Positions 56,118-64,000 of a stretch of 64,000 bases of DNA are shown one piece after another. Position 1 is the stretch's first letter; each line of letters starts with the position of its first letter. The stretch spans positions 1 to 64,000 of the forward strand of contig JARKPK010000056.1 in the NCBI GenBank assembly GCA_029975295.1, in the 5' to 3' direction. The DNA is from Thermoguttaceae bacterium (lineage in GTDB: Bacteria; Planctomycetota; Planctomycetia; Pirellulales; Thermoguttaceae). The position numbers and the translations under genes are program-made. The notes beneath the pieces were generated by a model. It ran no database searches and was not told the DNA's origin. It saw nothing but the letters and a program-made list of their open reading frames with translations.

Positions 56118-56204
56118 TTGCCGTCTGCGATGACCTCGGTGGGGTGCAGAGGTTCAGGTGTTGTTCGAGAGAAACCGGATCAAGCGATTGGCGCAGCGGG
56201 GTTT

Positions 56205-57752
56205 ATGAAAAAACTATCGGTACCAGCGGTGGGCATCGACCTGGGGACGACGTTCTCCGTGGTGGCCAAACTCGATGACGAGGGCCGCCCGCAAACGTTG
56301 ATCAACGCCGAAGGCGAACGGCTGACCCCCAGCGTGGTGCTTTTCGATCAAGACGCGGTGGTGGTCGGCCGCGAGGCGTTGAAAGCCTTGGCGATCGAGG
56401 CCGAGAATTGCGCCGAGTGCTCGAAGCGCGATGTGGGACACCGTGTTTTCCATAAGGTGCTCGAAGGCAAACAGTATCCTCCCGAGGTGATCGAGGCGTT
56501 GATCCTCAACAAGCTTCGGATCGACGCGGCCACGCAGGTCGGCCCGTTCAGCAAAGCCGTGGTGACCGTGCCGGCGTATTTCGATGAAGTTCGCCGCAAG
56601 GCCACGCAAGACGCCGGCTACATGGCCGGGCTGGAGGTGATGGACATCATCAACGAGCCGACGGCCGCGGCCGTGGCCTTCGGCTTCCAGCAGGGCTATC
56701 TCAACCGCGAGGGCAGCTCGATCGAGCCGCAGCATGTTTTGGTGTACGATTTGGGCGGCGGCACATTCGATCTGACGTGCATGGAGATTCGCGGCACGGA
56801 GTTCATCGCCTTGGCCACCGACGGCGACGTCCGCCTGGGCGGCTACGATTGGGACCAGCGATTGGTCGATTTGGTGGCCGAGCAGTTCATCCGCAAACAC
56901 GGCGCTGACCCGCGCGAAGATCCCCGGTCGTCGGGTAAGCTGTGGCGCGAGTGCGAAGACGCCAAGCGCACGCTCTCGACGCGTCCGAAAGCTACGGTCA
57001 TTTGCGAGCATCGCGGATTGATCGCGCATGTGGAAGTGACGCGCGAACAATTCGAGGAATCGACGCAAGACCTGCTCGATCGCACCCGCTTCACCACGGT
57101 GCAAACGCTCAAGGCGGCCGGGCTCCAGTGGAGCGAAATCGACCGCGTGCTGCTGGTCGGCGGTTCGACGCGGATGCCGATGGTCCGCAAAATGCTCGAA
57201 GAACTGACCGGCAAACCGCCCGACGCCTCGGTGGCCGCCGACGAGGCTGTGGCCCACGGCGCGGCCCTGCACGCCGGGTTGCTGCTGGCCAAAGAGCAGG
57301 GCCTGCCGCGGCTGTTCCGCATTCGCAACGTCAACTCGCACAGCCTGGGCGTGGTGGGCATCGACCCGCTCACCAAACGCCGCCGCAACGGGATCCTCAT
57401 TCCCCGCAACACGCGGCTGCCGGTGACGGCCAAGCGGACGTTCAAAACGTCGAAGGCCAATCAACGATCGGTGCTCGTGCAAATCGTCGAGGGCGAAAGC
57501 CCCTCGGCCGACGAATGCACCCCGATCGGCCGCTGCTCGCTGCCGAAACTGCCCTCGGGCCTCTCGGCGCAAACACCGGTGGATGTGTGGTTCCACTACA
57601 AGCCCAACGGGCGATTGAAGGTCCGCGTGCTCGTGCCCGGCACCGACCGCAAAGTGGAAACCGAGATCGTTCGCGAAAACAGCCTGCCCAAGGAACACCT
57701 CGACGGCTGGCGACAGTATATTTCGGGCGTGCCGCCGACGGAGTATCGGTAG
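56205..57752 (+). CDS. Short lid-less Hsp70-family protein
   Basis: This 515-residue protein is paralogous to the gene before it. Both begin VGIDLGTTFS-VA-LD--GR and share LTPSVVLF. The nucleotide-binding domain covers residues 1 to about 370 (VVTVPAYFDEVRRKATQDAGYM, VYDLGGGTFDLTC, LLVGGSTRMPMVRKML). A beta substrate-binding domain ends near residue 500 (VDVWFHYKPNGRLKVRVLVPG). There is no lid, linker or membrane helix, so it is soluble. The ATG at 56205 begins MKKLSVPAVGIDLGTT; the frame stays open upstream to 56118. The two genes probably arose by tandem duplication. Confidence 0.9.
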   Translation: MKKLSVPAVGIDLGTTFSVVAKLDDEGRPQTLINAEGERLTPSVVLFDQDAVVVGREALKALAIEAENCAECSKRDVGHRVFHKVLEGKQYPPEVIEALILNKLRIDAATQVGPFSKAVVTVPAYFDEVRRKATQDAGYMAGLEVMDIINEPTAAAVAFGFQQGYLNREGSSIEPQHVLVYDLGGGTFDLTCMEIRGTEFIALATDGDVRLGGYDWDQRLVDLVAEQFIRKHGADPREDPRSSGKLWRECEDAKRTLSTRPKATVICEHRGLIAHVEVTREQFEESTQDLLDRTRFTTVQTLKAAGLQWSEIDRVLLVGGSTRMPMVRKMLEELTGKPPDASVAADEAVAHGAALHAGLLLAKEQGLPRLFRIRNVNSHSLGVVGIDPLTKRRRNGILIPRNTRLPVTAKRTFKTSKANQRSVLVQIVEGESPSADECTPIGRCSLPKLPSGLSAQTPVDVWFHYKPNGRLKVRVLVPGTDRKVETEIVRENSLPKEHLDGWRQYISGVPPTEYR

Positions 57753-57801
57753 TCGGGGGGGAACGCGGGATCGCTGCCGAGAGGGCGAGGATCGAGCGAA
57801 G

Positions 57802-58854
57802 ATGGAACGTGTGGTCGCCGCCAGCGAAGCGATTCTCGGTCCGGCCTGGAAGGACGTGCCGCCGGTGGTCGTCTTTTTCGGGGCCGAGGCGTTCTTCAAG
57901 TCGCATTTGTGGCGCCGGGTGCGCTTGGCCGTCGTGGGCGATCAGCCCGACGAGTGGTCGCTCGGCGTTTTCGACGGCGCTGAGGCGGACTGGCGCGACG
58001 TTGAGGCCGAATTGCGGACCGTAGCCATGTTCGGCCCGCGGCGATTGGTGCGGGTCGAATCGGCCGACGCGCTGGTCAGCAAGAATCGTGCGGCGCTGGA
58101 GGAGTACGTCGCCCAGCCGGCCGGAAAGAGCGTGCTGGTGCTCGAGCTGTCGAGCTTTCCGAGCAACACGCGGCTCTACAAGGCGGCCGTTGCCGCCGGA
58201 TTGGTCGTCGATTGCTCTCCGCCCCCGCCGGCGGCGCTGGCCAGATGGCTGCGCCGCTGGGCCAAAGCGGCGCATCGGGCGGAGATGGACGACGCTGCCG
58301 CCAAGTTGCTGGCCGATCTGATCGGCGCCGATTTGGGGTTGCTCGACCAAGAGACGGCCAAACTGGCGCTTTGGGCCGGCGATCCCCCCCGGATCACCGC
58401 CGAGCTGGTGGGCCAACGCACTGGGGCTTGGCGGGCGCGGACCGCCTGGGAGTTGATCGATGCTGCGCTCGAAGGCAAGCCGGCCGAAGCGCTGAAGCTG
58501 CTCGATCAGCTCTTGGCCGCCGGCGAGCAGCCCATCGGAATCTTAGCCCAAATCTCGTCCACCTTGCGCCGCCTGGCAGCCGCCACCCGGCTGATTATTC
58601 GCGGCGAACAGATCGGGCGGCGGCCGCCGCTGCGCCAAGCGCTGTTGCAGGCGAAGGTCCATCCGCACTTCGTCGAAAAGACGCAGAAGCAATTAGAGCG
58701 GCTGGGCCGCGCCCGCGCCCGCACGCTTTACCGGCGATTGCTCGATGCCGATCTCGATCTGAAGGGCGGCAGCGTCTTGCCGCCGCGATTGCTGCTTGAG
58801 CGGCTGATCCTTTTCCTGGCCGCTCCGCCGCCGCCGAAACCTTCCGCCCGATGA
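57802..58854 (+). CDS. holA: DNA polymerase III subunit delta
   Basis: This 350-residue clamp-loader subunit opens the sliding clamp during replication. It matches HolA: PPVVVFFGAEAFFKSHLWRRVR at the start, MFGPRRLVRVESADALVSKNRAALEEY in the middle, and DLIGADLGLLDQETAKLALWAG followed by the domain III helices (GEQPIGILAQISSTLRRLAAATRLI). The usual N-terminal YLLYGEE reads VVFFGAE. It follows the second Hsp70 gene by 49 bp and may share its transcript. Confidence 0.9.
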   Translation: MERVVAASEAILGPAWKDVPPVVVFFGAEAFFKSHLWRRVRLAVVGDQPDEWSLGVFDGAEADWRDVEAELRTVAMFGPRRLVRVESADALVSKNRAALEEYVAQPAGKSVLVLELSSFPSNTRLYKAAVAAGLVVDCSPPPPAALARWLRRWAKAAHRAEMDDAAAKLLADLIGADLGLLDQETAKLALWAGDPPRITAELVGQRTGAWRARTAWELIDAALEGKPAEALKLLDQLLAAGEQPIGILAQISSTLRRLAAATRLIIRGEQIGRRPPLRQALLQAKVHPHFVEKTQKQLERLGRARARTLYRRLLDADLDLKGGSVLPPRLLLERLILFLAAPPPPKPSAR

Positions 58855-58947
58855 ACGCGCCGGGATGGCGCAACAGGCATGGGCGATCGTTCCCCTATCG
58901 TGCAACGCGGCGCCGGGCGGCCGCGCCGAGCAGGCCGGCCCGCGCCA

Positions 58948-59184
58948 TCAGAGCTTGTTCTTCCAGCCGAGAAAGAACGTGATTCCGCCGACGATCAACC
59001 CGAAGAAGGCCCCTTTGAATCCGGCCGAAAACACGCTGAAATCGTGGATCACCTGCGAACCGTTGGGCAGTTTCTCCACCCAAGGGCGAAAGGTCAGCCA
59101 GGCGAACAGCACCCAAAGGATCAAAACGACGTTGAACGCCACCAAGCCCATCATGCCGTAACGGCGAATTTCGTCTTCGTTCAT
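58948..59184 (-). CDS. Small two-helix membrane protein
   Basis: This 78-residue protein has two membrane segments (about 11-30, VAFNVVLILWVLFAWLTF, and about 50-70, GFKGAFFGLIVGGITFFLGW). A short external loop containing EKLPNGSQVIHDFSVF lies between them, and the protein ends with KNKL. The ATG at 59184 begins MNEDEIRRYG; an upstream in-frame stretch to 59346 lacks sense. The family was not recognised. Convergent with holA. Confidence 0.65.
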   Translation of the reverse strand: MNEDEIRRYGMMGLVAFNVVLILWVLFAWLTFRPWVEKLPNGSQVIHDFSVFSAGFKGAFFGLIVGGITFFLGWKNKL

Positions 59185-59480
59185 AGCTGTTCTGCTTAGG
59201 GATCGAAAAGGCGACACGAAGGGATCGACGCATCCGCCGTCGGTTGCCGGCTGCCCTGCCCATGCGCGGCCGCTGCCCGGTCTGCCGATGCCTGAAACGA
59301 CACTGCAACAATGCCGGCCGGCCGAATGCCGACTTCCGCGGCCCAAGTCGATTCCGCCGTCGCCTGATGCTTGTGCCGACCGGAAAACGGGGCGTCGCCG
59401 ACGGCGAAGCGGCCGGAAACGAAGCGGCCGAGCTGCACGTTTCGCCCGCGCTCGCCCGTTCTCGTCTTCGGCGGTTCGGT

Positions 59481-60329
59481 TTAGAAGTCGTCCACGCCCA
59501 GCTTGGGCTTGTCGGGCTTCTTCGGTTCGGGCTTCGGTTCGGGTTTAGGCTCCGGCGTCGGTTCGGGCTTCGGTTCCGGTTTGGGTTCTTCCGACGGCTT
59601 CGGCTCGGGTTTGGGTTCGGGCTTCGGTTCGGGTTTGGGCTCGTCGGTTGTTGCGGGCTGGTCCGGTTTCGGTTCCGGTGTCGGCTCGGCCGCGGCCGAC
59701 TTGGGGAACTGCATCCCCAGCGCCACGGCGTAAAGGTGCGGCTTCCATTGGGCGGCCGCGCTCTCCAGATCGCGCAACTCGAGGATGTAGCGGCGGCCGT
59801 CGCGAACCGTTTCTACAACGTAATAGTCGAGCACGCCTTCCGAGGTCCGCACGCGCCGAGCGTACTGGACACCGAGGAACTTGCCGATCTTAACCGGTTC
59901 GATGCCCTCAGCCAGTTTGACCTTGCCGTCGCCTTTGCCCTCTTGCTGCAATTTTCTGGCCTTCTCTTGCATCGCGGCAAAGACTGCCTTGCCGTACTCG
60001 ATCTGGTTCTCGGCAGTCACGTTCTGCACGCGATCGAAGTCTTCGACCGTGATGATGATCGACGGAAGCGGCTCGCGTTTATCGCCTCGGAATGCGGCCA
60101 AATAGCGTTGGCTGCGGGGCATCACCTGCCAACCGGCGGGCGGGGCGACGATCACGCGATCGTCGTCCAGCGGGGGCATCGGGTCGCCGAGTTTGGGCAA
60201 AGGGCCGGTTCTGGCCGCGCCGCCACTACCGCCCGATTCCGCGCCGCCCATGCCGCCGCAGCCGACCAAGCAGCATCCGCCCAACGCGGCCAACACGATC
60301 AGAAAGCGAGCGGGTCGGGGTTGACTCAT
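59481..60329 (-). CDS. Lipoprotein with Pro/Lys/Glu-rich C-terminal tail
   Basis: This 282-residue protein starts with a lipoprotein signal (FLIVLAALGGCCLVGCGG; lipobox LVGC). The mature part (about 40-200) is a beta-rich domain, with VAPPAGWQVMPRSQRYLAAFRG and YYVVETVRDGRRYILELRDLESAAAQW. The last 70 residues are EPKP-type repeats ending KKPDKPKLGVDDF. Such tails span the periplasm in TonB-like proteins; here the membrane anchor is a lipid at the other end. The ATG at 60329 has GGAGG nine bases upstream. The function is unknown. Confidence 0.8.
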   Translation of the reverse strand: MSQPRPARFLIVLAALGGCCLVGCGGMGGAESGGSGGAARTGPLPKLGDPMPPLDDDRVIVAPPAGWQVMPRSQRYLAAFRGDKREPLPSIIITVEDFDRVQNVTAENQIEYGKAVFAAMQEKARKLQQEGKGDGKVKLAEGIEPVKIGKFLGVQYARRVRTSEGVLDYYVVETVRDGRRYILELRDLESAAAQWKPHLYAVALGMQFPKSAAAEPTPEPKPDQPATTDEPKPEPKPEPKPEPKPSEEPKPEPKPEPTPEPKPEPKPEPKKPDKPKLGVDDF

Positions 60330-60460
60330 CGCATGTTCCTCCGGATTGGCTCGAAGCCCCAACGCACGGCAACCCGTTGCGTCGTCCCATCACGCCGCAA
60401 TCCGCCCTGCTCGGCGCGGCGCTCGGCGGCGCGATTGGTTGGCGCAGCGAGACAATCGGG

Positions 60461-60805
60461 CTACTCGTTGATGATCTCTTTTACCAACTGAACGAAGTGC
60501 GGCGTTCCCTGCGAATTGGTCAGGTCGGCAGCCTTCTTCTCCGCCTGAGTTCGTTCGTGGAATTCGAACAGGGCGATGCGCTTCATGGCCTGATTGAAGA
60601 CGGCCCAAAATGCTTTCAGGCGGACTTCCTTCGGCTCTTTCGAGCGGCTTTTGCGCTTGGCGGCCGGCTTCTTCTTTGCCGGCTTCTCCTGCTCTTCGCC
60701 CTCGTCGGCCTCGTCGTCCATTCCAACGTCTTCTTCCTCGTCGAGCCGTTCGGCCGCCTCAGCGGCCGCCCGCAACTCGCGGCGATTCAAAATCTTTCGT
60801 GCCAT
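60461..60805 (-). CDS. Small charged protein, planctomycete type
   Basis: This 114-residue soluble protein starts MARKILNRRELRAAAEAAERL. It continues with an acidic run (EEEDVGMDDEADEGEEQE), a Lys/Ala/Pro-rich basic run, and a compact helical C-terminal part (RLKAFWAVFNQAMKRIALFEFHERTQAEKKAADLTNSQGTPHFVQLVKEIINE). The ATG at 60805 follows GGAGA. The C-terminal part looks like a conserved small domain of planctomycetes, from recollection. The role is unknown. Confidence 0.7.
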   Translation of the reverse strand: MARKILNRRELRAAAEAAERLDEEEDVGMDDEADEGEEQEKPAKKKPAAKRKSRSKEPKEVRLKAFWAVFNQAMKRIALFEFHERTQAEKKAADLTNSQGTPHFVQLVKEIINE

Positions 60806-61148
60806 GAGCGTCTCCATCTTTCTCGGCGCGCCCCGCGTGGAGCCGGGTTGCCGCAACCCCGCCCGAACGCGGCCGCCAAGCCGCTTACGTTACTGCCTCA
60901 GATGCCGCCGGGCGACCGAAGCCGGCGGGCCCGACCCAATCCCCCCTTTTTCCGTCAAGATACCCCATTCGCCCTCGACTGAAAAGTCCCAGATGAAACC
61001 GCGGAAAACGGAAAGCGTCCGGGTCGCGTCGCGTAAGCTCTTCGGCCGATTGGCTGTGCGTGCGGCCGTTTTCTCTGGTGCGTGGACCTGTTTCATGTCG
61101 CCGCCGCGCGGCCGGCCCGTCGCGCCGCTGCCGGCGGTCTTCGCTGGC
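60806..61148. other. Intergenic gap
   Basis: This 343-bp gap separates two minus-strand genes. No gene or clear regulatory element is visible apart from the ribosome binding site at its left edge. Confidence 0.4.
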
Positions 61149-62021
61149 TCACTCGGCGGTGTCGGTCTCCACACCGTCGATCATCTGCAAGAACGCCTCC
61201 ATCGAGGGGCAGCGGCGGCTCAGCTCGGGTTCGATGCAGGCGTGAATCGCCGCAACCAGCTTCGGGTGGAGATCGGGCCGATGCTTGCGGATGTCGATGG
61301 GCGGCTTGTCGTGGTTCATCGCCGCCAACCCGGTAGCGCCCGAGGGCCACGGCAGCGCGAACGCGCACAGCTCGTAGGCCGTGGCGCCGAAGGCGAAGAC
61401 ATCGACTCGTTTGTCGGTTGCGCGGCGACGCACGATCTCCGGCGCCATGTAGTTGGGGGTGCCCGTTCGGTTGCCCGGCTGCATGAACGGCGGTTCGGCC
61501 GGCACGGTCAGGCCGAAGTCGATCAGTTTCAGATTCCGCCCTTTGTCGGTGAGCATCAGATTGCGCGGGCAAACATCGCGGTGGATGAAGCCCGCCGCGT
61601 GTACGGCCGCCAGCGCCTCGGCAGCCTGGCGGATGAAGTGCGCGCGCCGGCCTTGCAGCACCGGGCTTCGGGCGATGACCAGCGAGTTGAAGTCGGGCCC
61701 TTCAAGATACTCCATCACCAAATAGGGCGAGCCGTCGGTGGTCAGCCCGTGTTCGAACGTTTCGACGATCCGCGGATGCCGCAGCCGCATGGCGATTTCG
61801 CCTTCGCTGGGCTTTTTCAGATTCTTGAATCGGGCCTCGAACACGGCCGCCTTCTGGCGGTCGAGGATCTTCAAACCGACCGTCTTGTTCGTCTTCAGAT
61901 CCCGCGCCACGTAGAAGCTCGACATCGTGCCCGAGATCGCCTCGCGCTGGATGGCGAACCGCGAGGCGACGTTGAGACGGCTCGGGCCGAAGAGCGATTT
62001 GAAAGCGTCGAACAGTGCCAT
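61149..62021 (-). CDS. Atypical soluble Ser/Thr protein kinase
   Basis: This 290-residue protein is only a kinase domain, with no membrane segment. Lys51 (VGLKIL), the catalytic HRD (His147-Arg148-Asp149), Asn154 and DFG (168-170) are present, as are the APE motif (APEIV) and the DVFAFG helix. Two features are unusual. The glycine-rich loop reads ISGTMSSFYVA, with no GxGxxG. The catalytic loop is HRDVCPRN, so the lysine normally two residues after the HRD Asp is Cys151. It may still be active, but with different regulation. A good promoter lies upstream (62188-62216). Confidence 0.85.
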   Translation of the reverse strand: MALFDAFKSLFGPSRLNVASRFAIQREAISGTMSSFYVARDLKTNKTVGLKILDRQKAAVFEARFKNLKKPSEGEIAMRLRHPRIVETFEHGLTTDGSPYLVMEYLEGPDFNSLVIARSPVLQGRRAHFIRQAAEALAAVHAAGFIHRDVCPRNLMLTDKGRNLKLIDFGLTVPAEPPFMQPGNRTGTPNYMAPEIVRRRATDKRVDVFAFGATAYELCAFALPWPSGATGLAAMNHDKPPIDIRKHRPDLHPKLVAAIHACIEPELSRRCPSMEAFLQMIDGVETDTAE

Positions 62022-62187
62022 CGCGGCCCATGGGGCGAAAAGGGAAACAGACTCTGCGCTTCGGCCGGCGCCGACCGCCCGATCGCCGCCCGATCGAGCG
62101 GCAAACCGGACGCGGGGCAGTGCCGCGGCCGCCGCCGCAAACCCGGCGAAACCGGCCGCCGCAGCCCGCGCGCCTCGCGGAAATTCG

Positions 62188-62216
62188 AGTATAACTTGCC
62201 GTCGGAACGCTCACAA
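62188..62216 (-). promoter_or_regulatory. Sigma-70 promoter of the atypical kinase gene
   Basis: On the minus strand, TTGTGA (62216-62211), a 17-bp spacer and TATACT (62193-62188). The leader to the ATG at 62021 is about 160 nt. Confidence 0.55.
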
Positions 62217-62488
62217 GAAAACGATTCGCTCATCCGCTTATCGGCCGCGCAACGTGCGGGAATCGGTCCTTCAGGCGGGGAATGCGCCGGTCGGTCTTCG
62301 GCGCAAACGGCGAACCGGCTTCCGCGCGGCCGAGCGCGCGGCCTTGCGGATCGCCGGGACGGTTCATCAGGGCCTCGGCAGCCGGCGGGGCAGGCGAAAA
62401 ACGATTATTTGGGTCACGATCGGCAAGAACGGTTCAAGCCGCAGGCCGCCTACAACCGACCGAAAAAGAATAGACCTGCCGGGAGGGC

Positions 62489-62561
62489 GGGATGCTTCGG
62501 CGTCCCGTATCAGGATAAAGATCATGGTATGACGACGGACCGGCGTACCATGATCTTTTTT
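62489..62561. terminator. UUCG hairpin followed by a 13-bp terminator stem
   Basis: GGGATGC (62489-62495), loop TTCG and GCGTCCC (62500-62506) form a stem with a classical C(UUCG)G tetraloop. Ten bases later, AAAGATCATGGTA (62517-62529) pairs perfectly with TACCATGATCTTT (62546-62558) and is followed by further T residues to 62561. The plus strand has the better T tract. On the minus strand the structure lies about 140 bp downstream of the GH26-like gene and probably ends it. Confidence 0.7.
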
Positions 62562-62698
62562 GTTGCGCCTCGGGGATGCTGCGGCGCTTCGGGCGACAGG
62601 CTGCGCCTTGGGGATTCTGTTGCGTTTTGCGGGCGGCGCGGCACCGCCGCGCCCCGGGCGAATGGGCGATCGCCCCGTCCGCTTTTCCGCGGCCGCGG

Positions 62699-63796
62699 TC
62701 ACCGTTTCGGTGTGCCGAACAGCTCGACATATCGCTCGCGCGCCTTGGGGTATTGGGGCGAGTCGTAGAGTCGCGAGCGAATCTCGGCGTTGTCTTCCTC
62801 GAAGTAAGCGTGCCATGCCGCGTTGTTGGCCGGATCGTGCAGCCAGCGGTGCATCCGTTCGATGAACAGCGGATTGTCTTCGCCGCCATGTCCGTCTTTG
62901 CGTCCGGCCAGGCCCCATTCGGGCACGGTCATCGGCTTGCCCTTTTTCCGGGCGAACTCGGCCCACCAGTTGAGGTTGTAGTTGCCCCACTCGACCATGC
63001 TCCGCCAGGCGTTGTCTTGCCGCCATCGGCGACGCCAGGTCTCTTCGCCTTCTTTATGGGGATAGGCGTTCGGGTGCCAGGATTGATCGTAGATGTTGCA
63101 GCCGATCTGATCGACCCATTCGTTGCCCGGGTAGGCGTCGGCAGGATTCATGCCGCAATCGCCGACCGTTCCGCACCAGTTGAACTGAAACTGCGCCCCT
63201 TCGACGGAACGCATGGCCGCGACGATCCGACGCCAATACTCAGCCCAGCCCTTGGGGTTCTTCTGCGCCGACCACTTGAACCAACCGCCGTTGAACTCCC
63301 AGCCCAGCCGGATGGTGTTTCGCCCATAGCCGGCAGCGACCAGCTTTGCCGCGATCGCGCGAAAACGCTCGTCGTATTCGCCCGCCGCGCCTTTCTCAAT
63401 CGAAGCGCTGCCGTCACCGGGCAGCATCGGCAGCGAAATCACTACCCGCCGGCGATATGGTTGCTCCCAAATCCCCAACCACCACTCCAAGCCCAGCCCG
63501 GGCCTCGTTCCGACCAGTTCATCCCAGTTGTTGCCCGGAGTGAACTCCATGATCACGTCGAGCTTCCGGCCCAGCCATTTCTCGTAGGCTTCAATCTGCT
63601 CTTCTTCGCCGTGCGTAAGATAAACGCCCAGGCCGGGCCGAGGTTCGCCAGCGTCGACGCGCCACGCGCCCGAGTTGAGGGCGACGAAAAACGCGCCGCA
63701 TATGACCGCCAGGGCGCGGACCGATCGGGCAGGGTCGTCGAGGCGCCGGGCCCGAGGAAGACTGGGGTGGCGGCCGAAGGTTGTCGCTTGTTGCAT
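62699..63796 (-). CDS. Exported GH26-like glycoside hydrolase
   Basis: This 365-residue protein has an N-terminal basic region and hydrophobic segment (VRALAVICGAFFVALNSGAWRVDAG), so it is probably secreted. The catalytic (beta/alpha)8 domain resembles GH26 mannanases. The acid/base Glu167 lies in IRLGWEFNGGWFKW, matching the GH26 pattern H/W-E-x-N-G-x-W-F. The probable nucleophile is Glu293 in MTVPEWGLAG. The intermediate NIYDQSW segment also fits. The substrate is mannan or another beta-linked glycan, not provable here. The ATG at 63796 has AAGGCGA upstream; the frame stays open further upstream to 63973. Confidence 0.82.
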   Translation of the reverse strand: MQQATTFGRHPSLPRARRLDDPARSVRALAVICGAFFVALNSGAWRVDAGEPRPGLGVYLTHGEEEQIEAYEKWLGRKLDVIMEFTPGNNWDELVGTRPGLGLEWWLGIWEQPYRRRVVISLPMLPGDGSASIEKGAAGEYDERFRAIAAKLVAAGYGRNTIRLGWEFNGGWFKWSAQKNPKGWAEYWRRIVAAMRSVEGAQFQFNWCGTVGDCGMNPADAYPGNEWVDQIGCNIYDQSWHPNAYPHKEGEETWRRRWRQDNAWRSMVEWGNYNLNWWAEFARKKGKPMTVPEWGLAGRKDGHGGEDNPLFIERMHRWLHDPANNAAWHAYFEEDNAEIRSRLYDSPQYPKARERYVELFGTPKR

Positions 63797-63845
63797 GCGC
63801 GTGTCGCCTTTTCCGTTTCTGTGGAGTAAAGTCGTTCGAGCCGCC

Positions 63846-63875
63846 ATTCTAATGATCATCGGAAGGACAACGCAA
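63846..63875 (-). promoter_or_regulatory. Candidate promoter of the GH26-like gene
   Basis: On the minus strand, TTGCGT (63875-63870), an 18-bp spacer and TAGAAT (63851-63846). The leader to the ATG at 63796 is about 45 nt. The sequence from here to the end of the window (64000) shows no gene. Confidence 0.45.
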
Positions 63876-64000
63876 ATCGGGCATCCCGGGCTGCCGGGAG
63901 ACGGCAACCGCCCGCCGATCGGCCTCAGGGCATGGTTGTTCCGAACGCGGAAATCGCCGGACTCGCCCGACACAAATGGCGGGGTAGTCGCCTGGCACGA

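Larger units (their letters stand above)
62022..62698. other. Intergenic region with paired hairpins
   Basis: This 677-bp gap contains the kinase promoter (62188-62216) and two strong stem-loops (62489-62561) at the 3' side of the GH26-like gene. No gene is supported. Confidence 0.5.

Overview
The window is a GC-rich, gene-dense chromosomal segment of a bacterium that looks like a member of the Planctomycetota, probably near the Pirellulales. The grounds are the mix of genes: Ser/Thr kinases with a single C-terminal membrane pass, a PEP-CTERM exported protease, a TPR-CHAT protein, ThuA, SMP-30 and agarase/mannanase-like exported enzymes, a GldA/GldFG/DUF4340 export operon, stand-alone Hsp70 variants, and several short proteins that I know only as planctomycete-type hypotheticals. 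The genus cannot be read from the sequence. I see no phage, transposase, plasmid or CRISPR genes. The one RNA gene is tRNA-Leu(CAG).

Layout. 0.4-6 kb: a TPR-CHAT protein and three small proteins, two of them membrane-associated or exported. 6-7 kb: a non-coding patch with a 78-bp-phased direct repeat and tRNA-Leu. 7-14 kb: ribulokinase, a CorA-like transporter with an HPr gene behind it, a sodium/solute symporter and a ThuA-like protein. 14-17 kb: nitrogen signalling, glnB followed by glnD. 17-21 kb: a membrane coiled-coil protein with a BRCT-like segment, a PEP-CTERM subtilase and an HPF/RaiA-like ribosome factor. 21-24 kb: an Hsp70 with DUF2760. 24-30 kb: an M20 dipeptidase, a Ser/Thr kinase, truB and a zinc-ribbon/PH-domain membrane protein. 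30.6-36 kb: a 1318-residue agarase-like fusion and an exported esterase. 36-41 kb: dapB, thrC, an SH3 protein and lpxA. 41.8-44.4 kb: two short BON-domain paralogues and an exported nucleoside hydrolase. 44.5-50 kb: an ABC export operon. 50-54 kb: Nudix, SMP-30/gluconolactonase and Fe-dependent alcohol dehydrogenase genes. 54-59 kb: two tandem lid-less Hsp70s, one tail-anchored, followed by holA. 59-64 kb: a small membrane protein, a lipoprotein with a Pro/Lys/Glu tail, a basic/acidic small protein, an atypical kinase and a GH26-like exported enzyme.

How the genes fit together. The exported enzymes (agarase-like fusion, GH26-like, esterase, SMP-30, nucleoside hydrolase), ribulokinase and the symporter fit a polysaccharide-degrading life style. 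lpxA indicates a lipid A outer membrane. glnB-glnD form a complete PII uridylylation pair. The three Hsp70s have no J-domain protein or GrpE beside them.

Starts were chosen by Shine-Dalgarno motifs where visible, and several are downstream of the longest possible start. Candidate sigma-70 promoters were found by eye in eleven gaps. Most have a 17-bp spacer, and TAGAAT is the most frequent -10. The points most worth a second look are the agarase-LamG-degenerate PHP fusion, the tandem Hsp70 pair, the BRCT-like membrane coiled-coil protein, the phased repeats at 6.35 kb and upstream of dapB, and the HPr with Asp at the regulatory serine position.
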